From Thermodesulfobacteriota bacterium (GTDB lineage: Bacteria > Desulfobacterota > Desulfobacteria > Desulfobacterales > Desulfosudaceae): a stretch of DNA of 64,000 nucleotides. A model generated the notes under the pieces. It saw only the letters and a list, made by a program, of their open reading frames with translations, did no database searches and was not told the DNA's origin. The translations under genes and the position numbers were made by a program. This document shows, piece by piece, positions 52,795-62,105 of the stretch (position 1 is its first letter; every line of letters starts with the position of its first letter). The stretch spans positions 124,001 to 188,000 of the forward strand of contig JBFMDX010000007.1 of NCBI GenBank assembly GCA_040753795.1, in the 5' to 3' direction.

Positions 52795-54207
52795 ATGACA
52801 CCAAAAGAAGTATTGCGTATGGCAAAAGAAAATAAGTCAAAGGTCCTGGATGTCCGCTTTATGGATTTCCCCGGAGTCTGGCAGCATTTTTCCGTACCCA
52901 TCGGCGAACTTGAAGAATCAAGTTTTGAGGACGGATTCGGTTTCGACGGTTCCAGTATCCGCGGCTGGCAGGCCATCAATGAAAGCGACATGCTGGTTGT
53001 TCCGGATGCCACAACCGCCAAGATGGACCCCTTTTGCGTTGAACCGACACTTGTGCTCATCGGCAACATTGTCGATCCGATTACCAGAGCGTCCTATTCC
53101 CGTGACCCCAGAAATATCGCCAGGAAGGCAGAGGCTTTTCTGAAAAGTACCGGTATCGGTGACACCGCCTTTATCGGTCCTGAAGCGGAGTTTTTTATTT
53201 TTGATGATATCAAATATGCTTCCGCCTCGAATATGGCTTACTATGAGATCGACTCGATCGAGGGCACCTGGAATACCGGCCGGGAAGAAGGGCCCAACCT
53301 GGGATACAAACCCAGACCTAAAGAGGGCTACTTCCCGGTTCCGCCGTTGGATAAATTTCAGGACCTGAGAACGGAAATGATGCTTATCCTTCAAGATCTG
53401 GGTATCGACATGGAATGTCAGCATCATGAAGTGGCCACCGCCGGGCAGGCTGAGATCGACATGCGGTTCAAACCGCTGCTTCAGATGGGTGATCAGTTGG
53501 CATGGTTCAAATATGTTTTAAAGAACGTGGCCTATAAGCATGGCCATACCGTAACCTTTATGCCCAAACCCCTGTTCGGTGATAACGGTTCGGGTATGCA
53601 TACCCACTTGAGCATCTGGAAAGACGGCAAGCCGCTGTTCGCGGGAAACAAATATGCCGGCGTATCCCAGGAAGCACTGTATGCCATCGGCGGGATTTTA
53701 AAACACTGCAAGGCCCTGTGCGCGATCACGAACCCCACCACCAACTCATACAAGAGACTGGTTCCGGGCTTTGAGGCCCCTGTCAACCTGGCTTACTCCA
53801 GCCGCAACAGAAGCGCGGCCGTGCGTATTCCCATGTATTCCAACTCACCCAAAGCAAAACGGATCGAATTCCGTACGCCCGATCCGTCCTGTAACGGTTA
53901 CATGGCCTTCTCGGCCGTACTCATGGCGGCTATTGACGGCATCCAGAACAAGATTGATCCGGGTGATCCGCTTGATAAGAACATCTATGATCTTCCCAAA
54001 GAAGAACTGGCCAACATCGAATCCGCCCCGGGTTCCCTGGACGAAGCCCTGAACGCGCTTGCTAACGATCACGAATTTTTGATCAAGGGTGACGTATTTA
54101 CCAAAGACGTCATTGAGACCTGGATTGATTATAAGATAAACAGCGAAGTCAATCCCGTCAGACTCCGGCCCCATCCCCATGAGTTCCACCTTTATTATGA
54201 TATATAA
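52795..54207 (+). CDS. glnA: Glutamine synthetase, adenylylatable type I
   Basis: This is 470 residues, the GSI-beta length. Signatures include [12 protein letters not shown] (about 42-53), [12 protein letters not shown] (metal site), the ammonium/ATP-site block [19 protein letters not shown] and the adenylylation site [12 protein letters not shown] with Tyr 398. It makes glutamine from glutamate, ammonium and ATP. The Tyr is modified by GlnE, encoded directly downstream. An AAGGAG site precedes the ATG. It is followed by a strong terminator, so glnE may also have its own promoter. Confidence 0.97.
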   Translation: MTPKEVLRMAKENKSKVLDVRFMDFPGVWQHFSVPIGELEESSFEDGFGFDGSSIRGWQAINESDMLVVPDATTAKMDPFCVEPTLVLIGNIVDPITRASYSRDPRNIARKAEAFLKSTGIGDTAFIGPEAEFFIFDDIKYASASNMAYYEIDSIEGTWNTGREEGPNLGYKPRPKEGYFPVPPLDKFQDLRTEMMLILQDLGIDMECQHHEVATAGQAEIDMRFKPLLQMGDQLAWFKYVLKNVAYKHGHTVTFMPKPLFGDNGSGMHTHLSIWKDGKPLFAGNKYAGVSQEALYAIGGILKHCKALCAITNPTTNSYKRLVPGFEAPVNLAYSSRNRSAAVRIPMYSNSPKAKRIEFRTPDPSCNGYMAFSAVLMAAIDGIQNKIDPGDPLDKNIYDLPKEELANIESAPGSLDEALNALANDHEFLIKGDVFTKDVIETWIDYKINSEVNPVRLRPHPHEFHLYYDI

Positions 54208-54229
54208 ATAAAAAACCGTTTGATCGTCT

Positions 54230-54271
54230 GGGGGTGAAGCTTCACAATTGTGAACCTTCACCCCTTTTTTT
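54230..54271 (+). terminator. Rho-independent terminator of glnA
   Basis: GGGGTGAAG-C-TTCACA and TGTGAA-CC-TTCACCCC form an interrupted stem around an AATT-type loop, followed by seven T residues. It lies 24 bp after the glnA stop codon. Confidence 0.88.
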
Positions 54272-54460
54272 GTTTTGATCAGGCTGCATATTCCTGTAAC
54301 AAGAAGCATTTCAATAATTTTTTTAATATCGACCTTATGCATAACCCTTCGTCCGCGATAGCATGGCCTGAGTAATACCTACAGATCCATTTACAGGCCA
54401 AACTGCTTTTGTTATAAGTATTATATAGAAAACAGAAACTTATCGACATAACGAGCACGC

Positions 54461-57367
54461 ATGACATCACGATTACTGCTTCCGGAAGTGCTGACATCTG
54501 AAGGCCGCAATAAAATGGCCGCTTTCACACAAAAATTTGCGGAAAAAGCAGGCCACTTTCAATTAAGTGAAAGACAAGCTGCTGAGGCAGAAAAAGTATT
54601 TTTGTTCAGTGAATTTGTGTATCGGACGGTAATGAACACCCCTGAATTCCTGGCTGATCTTTTCCAAAGCGGTGATTTGAACCGTTCATATCATGACCGG
54701 GATTTTTTTTCGCGTGTTCAACAGGTGACTGCTCCTGCCCGGGACGATGAAGAAATCGGCAGTGCCTTGAGGCGTATCCGACAGCGTGAAATGATTAGAA
54801 TCGCCTGGCGCGACCTTTGCCGGAAAGCCGACCTTTTCGAGACGCTGAAAGATCTTTCCTCCTTTGCCGACGCCTGCATACAAAGCACTGTTCTCAGGCT
54901 GCACTCTTTTCTTGAAAAGGAATTCGGCACGCCTGTTTCTTCAGGCGGGGCAGAATATCAACTAATCACCCTCGGCATGGGCAAGCTGGGCGCCCAAGAA
55001 CTCAATTTTTCATCTGATATCGATCTGGTCTTTGTTTATCCCGATGACGGTGAAACGGGATTATCCCCGGGCAGCAATGTTGCAACGCCGCCCCGACACG
55101 CCATAACCAATGAAGATTTTTTCACCCGGCTGGCCAGGCGATTGACAAAAGTCCTGGGCCAGGCCACAGACGAGGGGATCGTCTTTCGGGTCGACCTCAG
55201 ACTTCGTCCCTATGGTGACTCAGGGCCGGTCGTGATGAGCATCGATGCCATGGAAGACTATCTGGTTGCCCAGGGGAGGGAATGGGAGCGGTATGCCTAT
55301 ATTAAAGCTCGTGCCATAACAGGGAACACAAAAGACATTATCCGGCTTAAGGAAATCCTGCATGCTTTTGTTTTCCGTAAACATCTTGATTATGCAAGTT
55401 TTGATTCCTTAAGAGATATGAAGCAGAGTATTGTCACGGAGATAAAAAGAAAGGGGTTGAAAAATAACATCAAAATAGGGACCGGCGGAATCAGGGAGAT
55501 CGAATTTTTCGGCCAGATTTTTCAGCTGATTCGTGGCGGCGTGGAACCAGCTTTAAGGGAAAGAAAAATCTTTGAAGTACTGGAACTTCTTGTTGAAGGC
55601 GGCCATATTCCTCAGACCGTCAGCCGGGAATTGAAAGATGCGTATACATTTCTCAGGTATACCGAACATCGGCTTCAGGAGTATGCGGACGCCCAAACCC
55701 ATACCCTTCCCAGAGATAACGCGGGAAAAGCCCGACTGGCGGCATCGATGGGGTTTAACGACTGGCGTGATTTTCTTCCTGTTCTAGACAGTCACATGGC
55801 AAAGGTCCACCATCATTTTACACAGATTCTTGGTGTTTCAGAGCCCCCCCTGCCGTCCGACCAATTGGATCTGTTACTTTTAAATGCCTGGAAAAATTTC
55901 GAGTATAAAGAGCAGGCCGTCAAGGATTTAGGCCAAGCCGGATTTGACATGCCCGAACACATTTACCGGATGATCGACCATTTAAGAACGCACTCCCATA
56001 CCCGGACGTTAAGCCGTGAAGGAAGAGAAAGGGTCAACAAGCTCATCCCGGTTATTTTAAAAAAAACACTGCTACAGGAAAACGCGGAAAGATTGCTCAA
56101 CAAGCTTATCGATCTTGTCCTGACGATTGAAAAACGCACCTGCTACATCGCGCTTCTCAACGAAAACCCTTCAGTCATCGATCATCTGATAAAGCTAACC
56201 AAGGAAAGCCCCTGGATCATTTCCTATTTAACCCAGCATCCGGTTCTCCTTGACGAACTACTGGATAACCGGATCATTTCCGTCCCGCCTGAAAAAGATA
56301 AAATGTCAAAAGAATTGAAGGCGCGGCTTCAAAAAATTTCGATTGCCGATCTTGAAGACATGATCGTCGAAACGTGTATTTTCAAGCAGGTCAATACGTT
56401 TCGTGTGGCCGCATCTGACGTCAGTGGCGCCTTCCCGCTGATGAAGGTAAGCGATTATCTCACGGACATTGCGGAGGTGATCCTCGAAATCGTATATCGC
56501 ATCATCTGGAATGAGCTTACGAAAAAACACGGATTCCCCTCACAGGCCCATCACAGGAGAGACAGCGATACTGACTTCGTCGTTATCGGGTTCGGCAAGC
56601 TGGGCGGGATTGAACTTGGTTACGGCAGTGACCTGGATCTGGTGTTTATTCATGCCGGGGACAGCGGCCGCACCACCGGAAGAGACCAGCCCGTCGACAA
56701 TGCGCATTTTTACTACCGCCTGGGGCAGAAAATCATCCATTTTTTAACAACCCGAACGACTGCCGGCCGTTTATATGAAGTGGATATGCGACTCCGGCCC
56801 AACGGAGATGCCGGCATGATTGTCAGCCATATATCATCATTCGGTGAATATTATGAGAACAACGCCTGGACATGGGAACATCAGGCCCTGGTCAGGGCCA
56901 GGCCAATATGCGGGGACCAGGCGCTTTTTGACCGGTTTAAAAGCATCCGCAAGGCGGTCCTCTGTAAAAAAAGGAACCGGTCAGCACTTCTTGAAGAAGT
57001 CAATTCCATGCGTGAAAAAATGCGAGCCGAACATGGCAATAGGGACAGCAACCTATTTGATCTCAAGCAGGACAAAGGGGGGATCATCGACATTGAATTT
57101 CTTGTTCAGTATCTTGTCCTGGCCAATGCCCATGAGCATCCGGAATTATCACGATGGACCGATAACATCAGGCTTCTGGAAACCATGGCGGAGCATGGTA
57201 TCCTTGACGTTGAGTCAGCCGGACGTTTAAAAAAGTCATACGTCGCCATGCGGGCACAAATTCACAAATTAAATCTTCAGGAAAAACCGTCCGTTGTGCC
57301 TGCTGTTGACTTTGCAGATTACAGATCGGCCGTTTCAGAACTTTGTAAAACGTATTTGGTCGATTAA
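54461..57367 (+). CDS. glnE: Bifunctional glutamine synthetase adenylyltransferase/deadenylylase
   Basis: This is 968 residues, the full GlnE size. Two nucleotidyltransferase domains are visible: GMGKLGAQELNFSSDIDLVF (about 172-191, deadenylylase half) and GFGKLGGIELGYGSDLDLVF (about 706-725, adenylylase half). Each is followed by its DxRLRPxGxxG motif (VDLRLRPYGDSG and VDMRLRPNGDAG). It attaches AMP to Tyr 398 of the upstream GlnA under PII control. The ribosome site is weak. The DNA is somewhat AT-richer than the rest of the island. Confidence 0.96.
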   Translation: MTSRLLLPEVLTSEGRNKMAAFTQKFAEKAGHFQLSERQAAEAEKVFLFSEFVYRTVMNTPEFLADLFQSGDLNRSYHDRDFFSRVQQVTAPARDDEEIGSALRRIRQREMIRIAWRDLCRKADLFETLKDLSSFADACIQSTVLRLHSFLEKEFGTPVSSGGAEYQLITLGMGKLGAQELNFSSDIDLVFVYPDDGETGLSPGSNVATPPRHAITNEDFFTRLARRLTKVLGQATDEGIVFRVDLRLRPYGDSGPVVMSIDAMEDYLVAQGREWERYAYIKARAITGNTKDIIRLKEILHAFVFRKHLDYASFDSLRDMKQSIVTEIKRKGLKNNIKIGTGGIREIEFFGQIFQLIRGGVEPALRERKIFEVLELLVEGGHIPQTVSRELKDAYTFLRYTEHRLQEYADAQTHTLPRDNAGKARLAASMGFNDWRDFLPVLDSHMAKVHHHFTQILGVSEPPLPSDQLDLLLLNAWKNFEYKEQAVKDLGQAGFDMPEHIYRMIDHLRTHSHTRTLSREGRERVNKLIPVILKKTLLQENAERLLNKLIDLVLTIEKRTCYIALLNENPSVIDHLIKLTKESPWIISYLTQHPVLLDELLDNRIISVPPEKDKMSKELKARLQKISIADLEDMIVETCIFKQVNTFRVAASDVSGAFPLMKVSDYLTDIAEVILEIVYRIIWNELTKKHGFPSQAHHRRDSDTDFVVIGFGKLGGIELGYGSDLDLVFIHAGDSGRTTGRDQPVDNAHFYYRLGQKIIHFLTTRTTAGRLYEVDMRLRPNGDAGMIVSHISSFGEYYENNAWTWEHQALVRARPICGDQALFDRFKSIRKAVLCKKRNRSALLEEVNSMREKMRAEHGNRDSNLFDLKQDKGGIIDIEFLVQYLVLANAHEHPELSRWTDNIRLLETMAEHGILDVESAGRLKKSYVAMRAQIHKLNLQEKPSVVPAVDFADYRSAVSELCKTYLVD

Positions 57368-57546
57368 CCATGAACGATTATTTAGAAAATAACGTTTTTG
57401 CATTAAGCGACGGTCAAGAGACACCGAAAAACAAATACCTGCTTTGAAAGTCAATAAGCGACTAAAAAAGACTGCTGAAAGCCCGCTATAACCCTACCCG
57501 CAGAGATCGATATCCAGCAGCATAAATTTGAAGATCCCGCCTTATG

Positions 57547-57580
57547 CCTGCCGGCGGCCAAAAGCCGCCGGCGGGCTTTT
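57547..57580 (+). terminator. Rho-independent terminator after glnE
   Basis: CCTGCCGGCGGC and GCCGCCGGCGGG pair around a CAAAA loop, followed by CTTTTAT. It lies about 180 bp after the glnE stop codon; the stretch 57368-57546 shows no gene or other signal. Confidence 0.8.
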
Positions 57581-57638
57581 ATGGTCTTGCCCGACCGGTG
57601 ACGGTAAGTCCGGCCACCTACAACGGGAGAAACATTGG

Positions 57639-57685
57639 AAGACAATTACGTAATATTTTTTTTAAAAAAATTACGTAATTGTCTT
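57639..57685. promoter_or_regulatory. 47-bp palindrome with two ATTACGTAAT boxes upstream of the second glnA
   Basis: AAGACAATTACGTAAT at 57639-57654 is perfectly repeated in inverse at 57670-57685. Each arm contains the self-complementary box ATTACGTAAT; box centres are 25 bp apart. The loop is T8A6-type sequence. It starts 112 bp upstream of a sigma-54 promoter, which fits an activator binding site better than a terminator. Confidence 0.6.
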
Positions 57686-57750
57686 ACGCTCCGGCCTGGC
57701 CGTGCCGTCGGTGTTGTTAAAATTGTCGTTATTTTATATGGTTATTCGTC

Positions 57751-57766
57751 TGGCACGCATATTGCT
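57751..57766 (+). promoter_or_regulatory. Sigma-54 promoter of the second glnA
   Basis: TGGCACG-CATA-TTGCT is a perfect -24/-12 match. The expected start near 57777 leaves a leader of about 67 bases. Together with the palindrome upstream it forms a complete activator-dependent promoter region. Confidence 0.85.
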
Positions 57767-57843
57767 CAAATATTGACTAAACACGCGACATCGGATAAAA
57801 GTGGTTAAACCCTTTTTACTATAACGACGCGAGAGGACAGAAA

Positions 57844-59178
57844 ATGATGAAATGCAAAACAGCAGCCGATGTAAAAAAAATCGTCAAGGAAAAAAATGTC
57901 AGCTTTATCCAGTACTGGTTCACCGACGTGCTGGGGCGGTTGAAAAGCTTCGCCATTACCCCGGATGAGCTGGATGAAGGCATGGAGGAAGGCATGGGCT
58001 TTGACGGGTCATCCATCGAGGGCTTCTGCCGGATTCACGAAAGCGACATGATCGCCAAGCCCGATCCCACCACCTTTCAGTTCGTTCCCTGGCGGGGAGA
58101 AAACGACCGGCCGGTGGCCCGCATGTTCTGCGATGTTCTTACCCCGCACGGCGAACCGTACGAGGGTGATCCGCGCTATGTTTTCAAGCGTCTTCTGGCC
58201 CAGGTGGCCAAGAAAGGGTACTCCTTTTTCCTGGGTCCGGAGCTGGAGTATTTTTATTTCGCCGACAACACCGGCACCAAAATTCTGGACAAAGCCGGCT
58301 ACTTTGATGCCCGCCCGACGGACATGGGCGGTGATCTGCGGCGCCAGACCATCTTCGCCCTCCAGTCCATGGGCATCCGGGTGGAATACAGCCATCACGA
58401 GGTGGCCCCCAGCCAGCACGAAATCGACCTGCGCTATGCCGAAGGGCTGACCATGGCCGATATCACCATGACCTACCGGCTGGTGGTCAAGGAAATCGCG
58501 CATAAAAACGGCGTTCACGCCACCTTCATGCCCAAGCCGATGTTCGGTGAAAATGGCAGCGGCATGCACGTTCACCAGTCTCTGTGGAAAAACGGCAAGA
58601 ACGCATTTTACAGCGCCAAGGACAAATACCATCTGTCCGAAACGGGCAAGCACTATATCGCCGGTATCCTGAAACACGCGCCCGAAATTATCTCCGTGAC
58701 CAACCAGTGGGTCAACTCTTACAAACGCCTGGTGCCGGGATATGAAGCCCCGGTGTATGTCTCCTGGGCCAACCGCAACCGCTCGGCCATGGTCCGGGTG
58801 CCCATGTATAAACCCGGCAAAGAAGCGGCCACCCGCATGGAATTCCGGGCGCCCGACCCCTCCTGCAACCCCTACCTGGCCTTCTCGGTCATGCTGGGCG
58901 CGGGCCTGAAGGGCATCGAGAACAAGTATCCCCTGCCGGAACCCATTGAAGAGGATATTTTCGAAATGTCCCCGGAAGAGCGGGCCGAAAAAGGCATCAC
59001 CGAACTGCCGGGCAACCTCTATGCCGCCATCAAGGAAACGGAGAAGAGTGAGCTGGTTCGGGATATCCTGGGCGAACACATATTCAACAAGTTCCTTGAA
59101 AACAAAAAAGTGGAATGGGATCGCTACCGGACCCATGTCAGCCAGTTTGAGTTAGAGGAATACCTGCCGAAACTGTAG
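57844..59178 (+). CDS. glnA: Glutamine synthetase, non-adenylylated type I
   Basis: This is 444 residues, shorter than the first GlnA (the GSI-alpha length). Catalytic motifs are intact: GFDGSSIEGFCRIHESD, FFLGPELEYFYF and NGVHATFMPKPMFGENGSGMH. At the adenylylation position the sequence is EEDIFEMSPEER, with Phe 373 in place of Tyr, so GlnE cannot regulate it there. It probably acts when the first enzyme is shut off or under a different nitrogen regime. It is driven by a consensus sigma-54 promoter and ends in its own terminator. ATG 57844 and 57847 are both possible. Confidence 0.96.
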   Translation: MMKCKTAADVKKIVKEKNVSFIQYWFTDVLGRLKSFAITPDELDEGMEEGMGFDGSSIEGFCRIHESDMIAKPDPTTFQFVPWRGENDRPVARMFCDVLTPHGEPYEGDPRYVFKRLLAQVAKKGYSFFLGPELEYFYFADNTGTKILDKAGYFDARPTDMGGDLRRQTIFALQSMGIRVEYSHHEVAPSQHEIDLRYAEGLTMADITMTYRLVVKEIAHKNGVHATFMPKPMFGENGSGMHVHQSLWKNGKNAFYSAKDKYHLSETGKHYIAGILKHAPEIISVTNQWVNSYKRLVPGYEAPVYVSWANRNRSAMVRVPMYKPGKEAATRMEFRAPDPSCNPYLAFSVMLGAGLKGIENKYPLPEPIEEDIFEMSPEERAEKGITELPGNLYAAIKETEKSELVRDILGEHIFNKFLENKKVEWDRYRTHVSQFELEEYLPKL

Positions 59179-59204
59179 CGCAGGCCAAGACAACTCCTCC
59201 GCGG

Positions 59205-59248
59205 AAACGGGGTCGGTGGCGAAGTGATTCGACGCCGGCCCCGTTTTG
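59205..59248 (+). terminator. Rho-independent terminator of the second glnA
   Basis: AAACGGGG-T-CGG and CCGG-CCCCGTTTT form a GC-rich stem 27 bp after the stop codon, with the U-tract directly after the right arm. Confidence 0.8.
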
Positions 59249-59349
59249 TGCGAATATATGAGAGATTGACGAAATAAGCGCTTTACTTTCCTTTTAAAAA
59301 ATTGGAGAACACACCGTAATTTTTTTGACGGGAAGGAAGACAATCAACC

Positions 59350-60480
59350 ATGTGCCGGTTATTCGCCATCACCAGTGAAACCCCGCTGTCCCCTATCGTG
59401 GCGCTGGAAGCGCTGGACGTCATGAGGGAGGGCCACGACGGCTCCGGCGTCGGCCTTTTTTTACGGGACCTCGGCGGGCCGTTTGAAAAAATCAAAAACT
59501 CCCCGGTGCTGTCGGGTATCTTCACCGCCGACGGCCTGCGCCGGCTGGACCATTTTATGATGGACATCGGCTTTCTGACCAAGCATAAAATATCCATCAA
59601 GATTCCCAAAGCCCAGCCCCAGGGAATCCCCCGGCGTGACGTGTACCTGATCCGGGCCTATGAATATCCCGATGAGTGGGATAAATTGACCTGGGAGGAG
59701 ACCCAGAACCGGCTGACCCGGATCCGGCTGCAGCTGGTGGAAATGGGCAGTGAAAAAGAGGACATGGTGGTCTTTTCCTTCTGGCCGGACGTGATCATGA
59801 TCAAGGAAATCGGCGACCCCCTGACCGTGGCCCGGTACCTGGACCTTGACCGGGAGGAACTGCACGCCCGGGTAATCATGGCCCAGGGACGGCAGAACAC
59901 CAACTATGCCATCAACCTGTATGCCTGCCACCCCTTTTTCCTGCACGGGTACGCCACCATGACCAACGGTGAGAACACCGCCTTTGTCCCCATCAAGGAA
60001 TATTTGATGTCCCGGGGGTTTGACGGTTATTCGGGTTTTTATTCCGACTCCGAGGTCTTTACCCATATCCTGCACTACACCATGGAAAGGCTCGGCCTGG
60101 GGATAGACGCCTACAAGCATATCATCACCCCCCTGCAGGACGAGGACATCGCGCGGCATCCCAGCGCCGCCCTGCTGAAGCAGTTGAAACAAACCTGCCG
60201 CCGGCTGATCATCGACGGCCCCAACTGCACCATCGGCTGCCTGCCGGACCACTCCCTGTTCATGGCCCAGGACAGGAAAAAACTGCGCCCGGGCGTGGTC
60301 GGAGGGTACCCCGGCCGATACGCTTTTTCTTCGGAAATCTGCGGCCTTGACGCCGTTCTGCCCTACCGGGATAAAAGCCGGGACATTCAACCCATGCATT
60401 TGGATACCGCCCTGGTGGGACCGGATCGCAAGGAGATTCAATTATGTCGTCAAACGGAAGCATTGGACCTTCCCAATTAA
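59350..60480 (+). CDS. Glutamate synthase glutaminase-domain protein (GltB1-like)
   Basis: This is 376 residues. It is a class II glutamine amidotransferase: Met is followed by the nucleophilic Cys (MCRLFAITSETPLSP), and GHDGSGVGLFLRDLGG lies near residue 29-44. It releases ammonia from glutamine for the synthase domain encoded next. In most bacteria this domain is the N-terminus of large GltB; here, as in many archaea and deep-branching anaerobes, it is a separate gene. The downstream gene starts 37 bp before this one ends. Confidence 0.85.
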   Translation: MCRLFAITSETPLSPIVALEALDVMREGHDGSGVGLFLRDLGGPFEKIKNSPVLSGIFTADGLRRLDHFMMDIGFLTKHKISIKIPKAQPQGIPRRDVYLIRAYEYPDEWDKLTWEETQNRLTRIRLQLVEMGSEKEDMVVFSFWPDVIMIKEIGDPLTVARYLDLDREELHARVIMAQGRQNTNYAINLYACHPFFLHGYATMTNGENTAFVPIKEYLMSRGFDGYSGFYSDSEVFTHILHYTMERLGLGIDAYKHIITPLQDEDIARHPSAALLKQLKQTCRRLIIDGPNCTIGCLPDHSLFMAQDRKKLRPGVVGGYPGRYAFSSEICGLDAVLPYRDKSRDIQPMHLDTALVGPDRKEIQLCRQTEALDLPN

Positions 60481-62078
60481 GCATCAAGGACCTGCCCTGG
60501 CAGATCGTATGGGACAAGGAAAAGTGCGCCCTCTGCGGCAAGTGCACGGCCGTCTGCCCGGTCCGCGCCCTGGAGCTGGGCGTGTTTCAGAAGCGGGCCA
60601 TCACGCCGGTCATCGATATCCGCCAGGCCTCGGCCAGCAGCTTTTCCGTCTACTACGGCATCCGCCAGAAGACGGCCCCGGAAAACGCCTGTATCGGCTG
60701 CGGCATGTGCAGCCTGGTCTGTCCCAATGACGCCATCCTGCCGGTTCGCGGTGACGAGGCCGACAAGCTGGTCTTTCACATCAATCAGGGCGGGGCGCCC
60801 CGGCGACGCGGCGGCCGCCGCAACGCGCCCGGCGGCATTCTGGACCGCATCAAGTTCATCCGCATTTCCATGCTGACCGACCCGGCCCTGGATGCCGGCC
60901 GCCACGAATTTGAATTCCGCACCCTGCTGGGACGGGTGCTGACGCCGGAAGAGAACCTGCGTCATCTGAAAGAAAACGGCTGGATTCCGCCGGTCCGGGA
61001 AATCTATCCCCTGATCATCGGCGGCATGTCCTTCGGCGCCCTCTCGCCGCCCATGTGGGAAGGCCTGCAGATGGGCGTAGCCTACCTGAATGAGGAAATG
61101 CACATGCCGGTGCGCATGTGTACCGGTGAAGGCGGCTGCCCGCCCCGGCTGCTGCGCAGCCGTTTCCTGCAGTATGTCATCCTGCAGATCGCCAGCGGCT
61201 ACTTCGGCTGGGACGAGATCATTCACGCCATTCCGGAAATGAAGGTCGATCCCTGCGCCGTGGAAATCAAGTACGGCCAGGGCGCCAAGCCCGGCGACGG
61301 CGGCCTGCTCATGTGGAACAAGGTCAACAAACTCATCGCCGCCATCCGCGGCGTTCCGGAAGGCGTCAACCTGCCCAGCCCGCCCACCCACCAGACCAAA
61401 TACTCCATCGAGGAGGCGGTGGCCAAAATGATCCAGTCCATGTACATGGCCTGGGGCTTCCGGGTGCCGGTGTATCCGAAAATTTCGGCCACCTCCACCA
61501 CCCTGGCGGTGCTCAACAACCTGACCCGGAACACCTACGCCGCCGGCCTGGCCATCGACGGTGAAGACGGCGGCACCGGCGCGGCTTACAACGTGTCCTT
61601 GAACACCATGGGTCATCCCATCGCCAGCAACATCCGGGACTGCTACCAGAACCTGGTACGGCTGGGCATGCAGAACGAACTGCCCCTGTTCGCCGGCGGT
61701 GGCGTCGGCAAGAGCGGCAACCTGGCGGCCAACGCCGCCGCCCTGATCATGCTCGGCGCCAGCGGGGTCCAGACCGGCAAATACATCATGCAGGCCGCCG
61801 CCGGGTGCCTCGGCTCCGAGTCCGACCGCTGCAATATCTGCAACGTCGGCCTCTGCCCCAAGGGCATCACCTCCCAGGATCCCCGGCTGTACCGCCGCCT
61901 GGACGCGGAGCAGGTGGCCCAGCGAGTGGTGGACGTATTCGTCAGCTTTGATACGGAATTTAAAAAAATAATCGCGCCCCTGGGACGGTCCACCTCGCTT
62001 CCCATCGGCATGTCCGATGCGCTGGGCATCGACGACCAGGCGGCGGCGGAACGGTTGCAGATCAAATATGTGGTGTAG
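60444..62078 (+). CDS. Glutamate synthase central FMN domain with two 4Fe-4S clusters (GltB2-like)
   Basis: This is 544 residues. An N-terminal bacterial ferredoxin domain has two motifs, CALCGKCTAVCP (about 28-39) and CIGCGMCSLVCP (about 83-94). The FMN-binding TIM barrel carries PLIIGGMSFGALSP, KYGQGAKPGDGG and GEDGGTGAAYN, and a C-terminal 3Fe-4S-type motif is seen in CNICNVGLCPKGIT. It transfers the ammonia nitrogen to 2-oxoglutarate to make glutamate. Strong AAGGAG at 60430; overlap with the glutaminase gene indicates coupled translation. Confidence 0.92.
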   Translation: MSSNGSIGPSQLSIKDLPWQIVWDKEKCALCGKCTAVCPVRALELGVFQKRAITPVIDIRQASASSFSVYYGIRQKTAPENACIGCGMCSLVCPNDAILPVRGDEADKLVFHINQGGAPRRRGGRRNAPGGILDRIKFIRISMLTDPALDAGRHEFEFRTLLGRVLTPEENLRHLKENGWIPPVREIYPLIIGGMSFGALSPPMWEGLQMGVAYLNEEMHMPVRMCTGEGGCPPRLLRSRFLQYVILQIASGYFGWDEIIHAIPEMKVDPCAVEIKYGQGAKPGDGGLLMWNKVNKLIAAIRGVPEGVNLPSPPTHQTKYSIEEAVAKMIQSMYMAWGFRVPVYPKISATSTTLAVLNNLTRNTYAAGLAIDGEDGGTGAAYNVSLNTMGHPIASNIRDCYQNLVRLGMQNELPLFAGGGVGKSGNLAANAAALIMLGASGVQTGKYIMQAAAGCLGSESDRCNICNVGLCPKGITSQDPRLYRRLDAEQVAQRVVDVFVSFDTEFKKIIAPLGRSTSLPIGMSDALGIDDQAAAERLQIKYVV

Positions 62079-62105
62079 TCAGAGAAAACGCGGGAGAAAC
62101 CATTC

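Noticed and set aside
57639-57685. Terminator for glnE
   Set aside because: A better GC-rich terminator lies at 57547-57580; this palindrome is AT-rich and 85-110 bp before a sigma-54 promoter, so a binding site is more likely.
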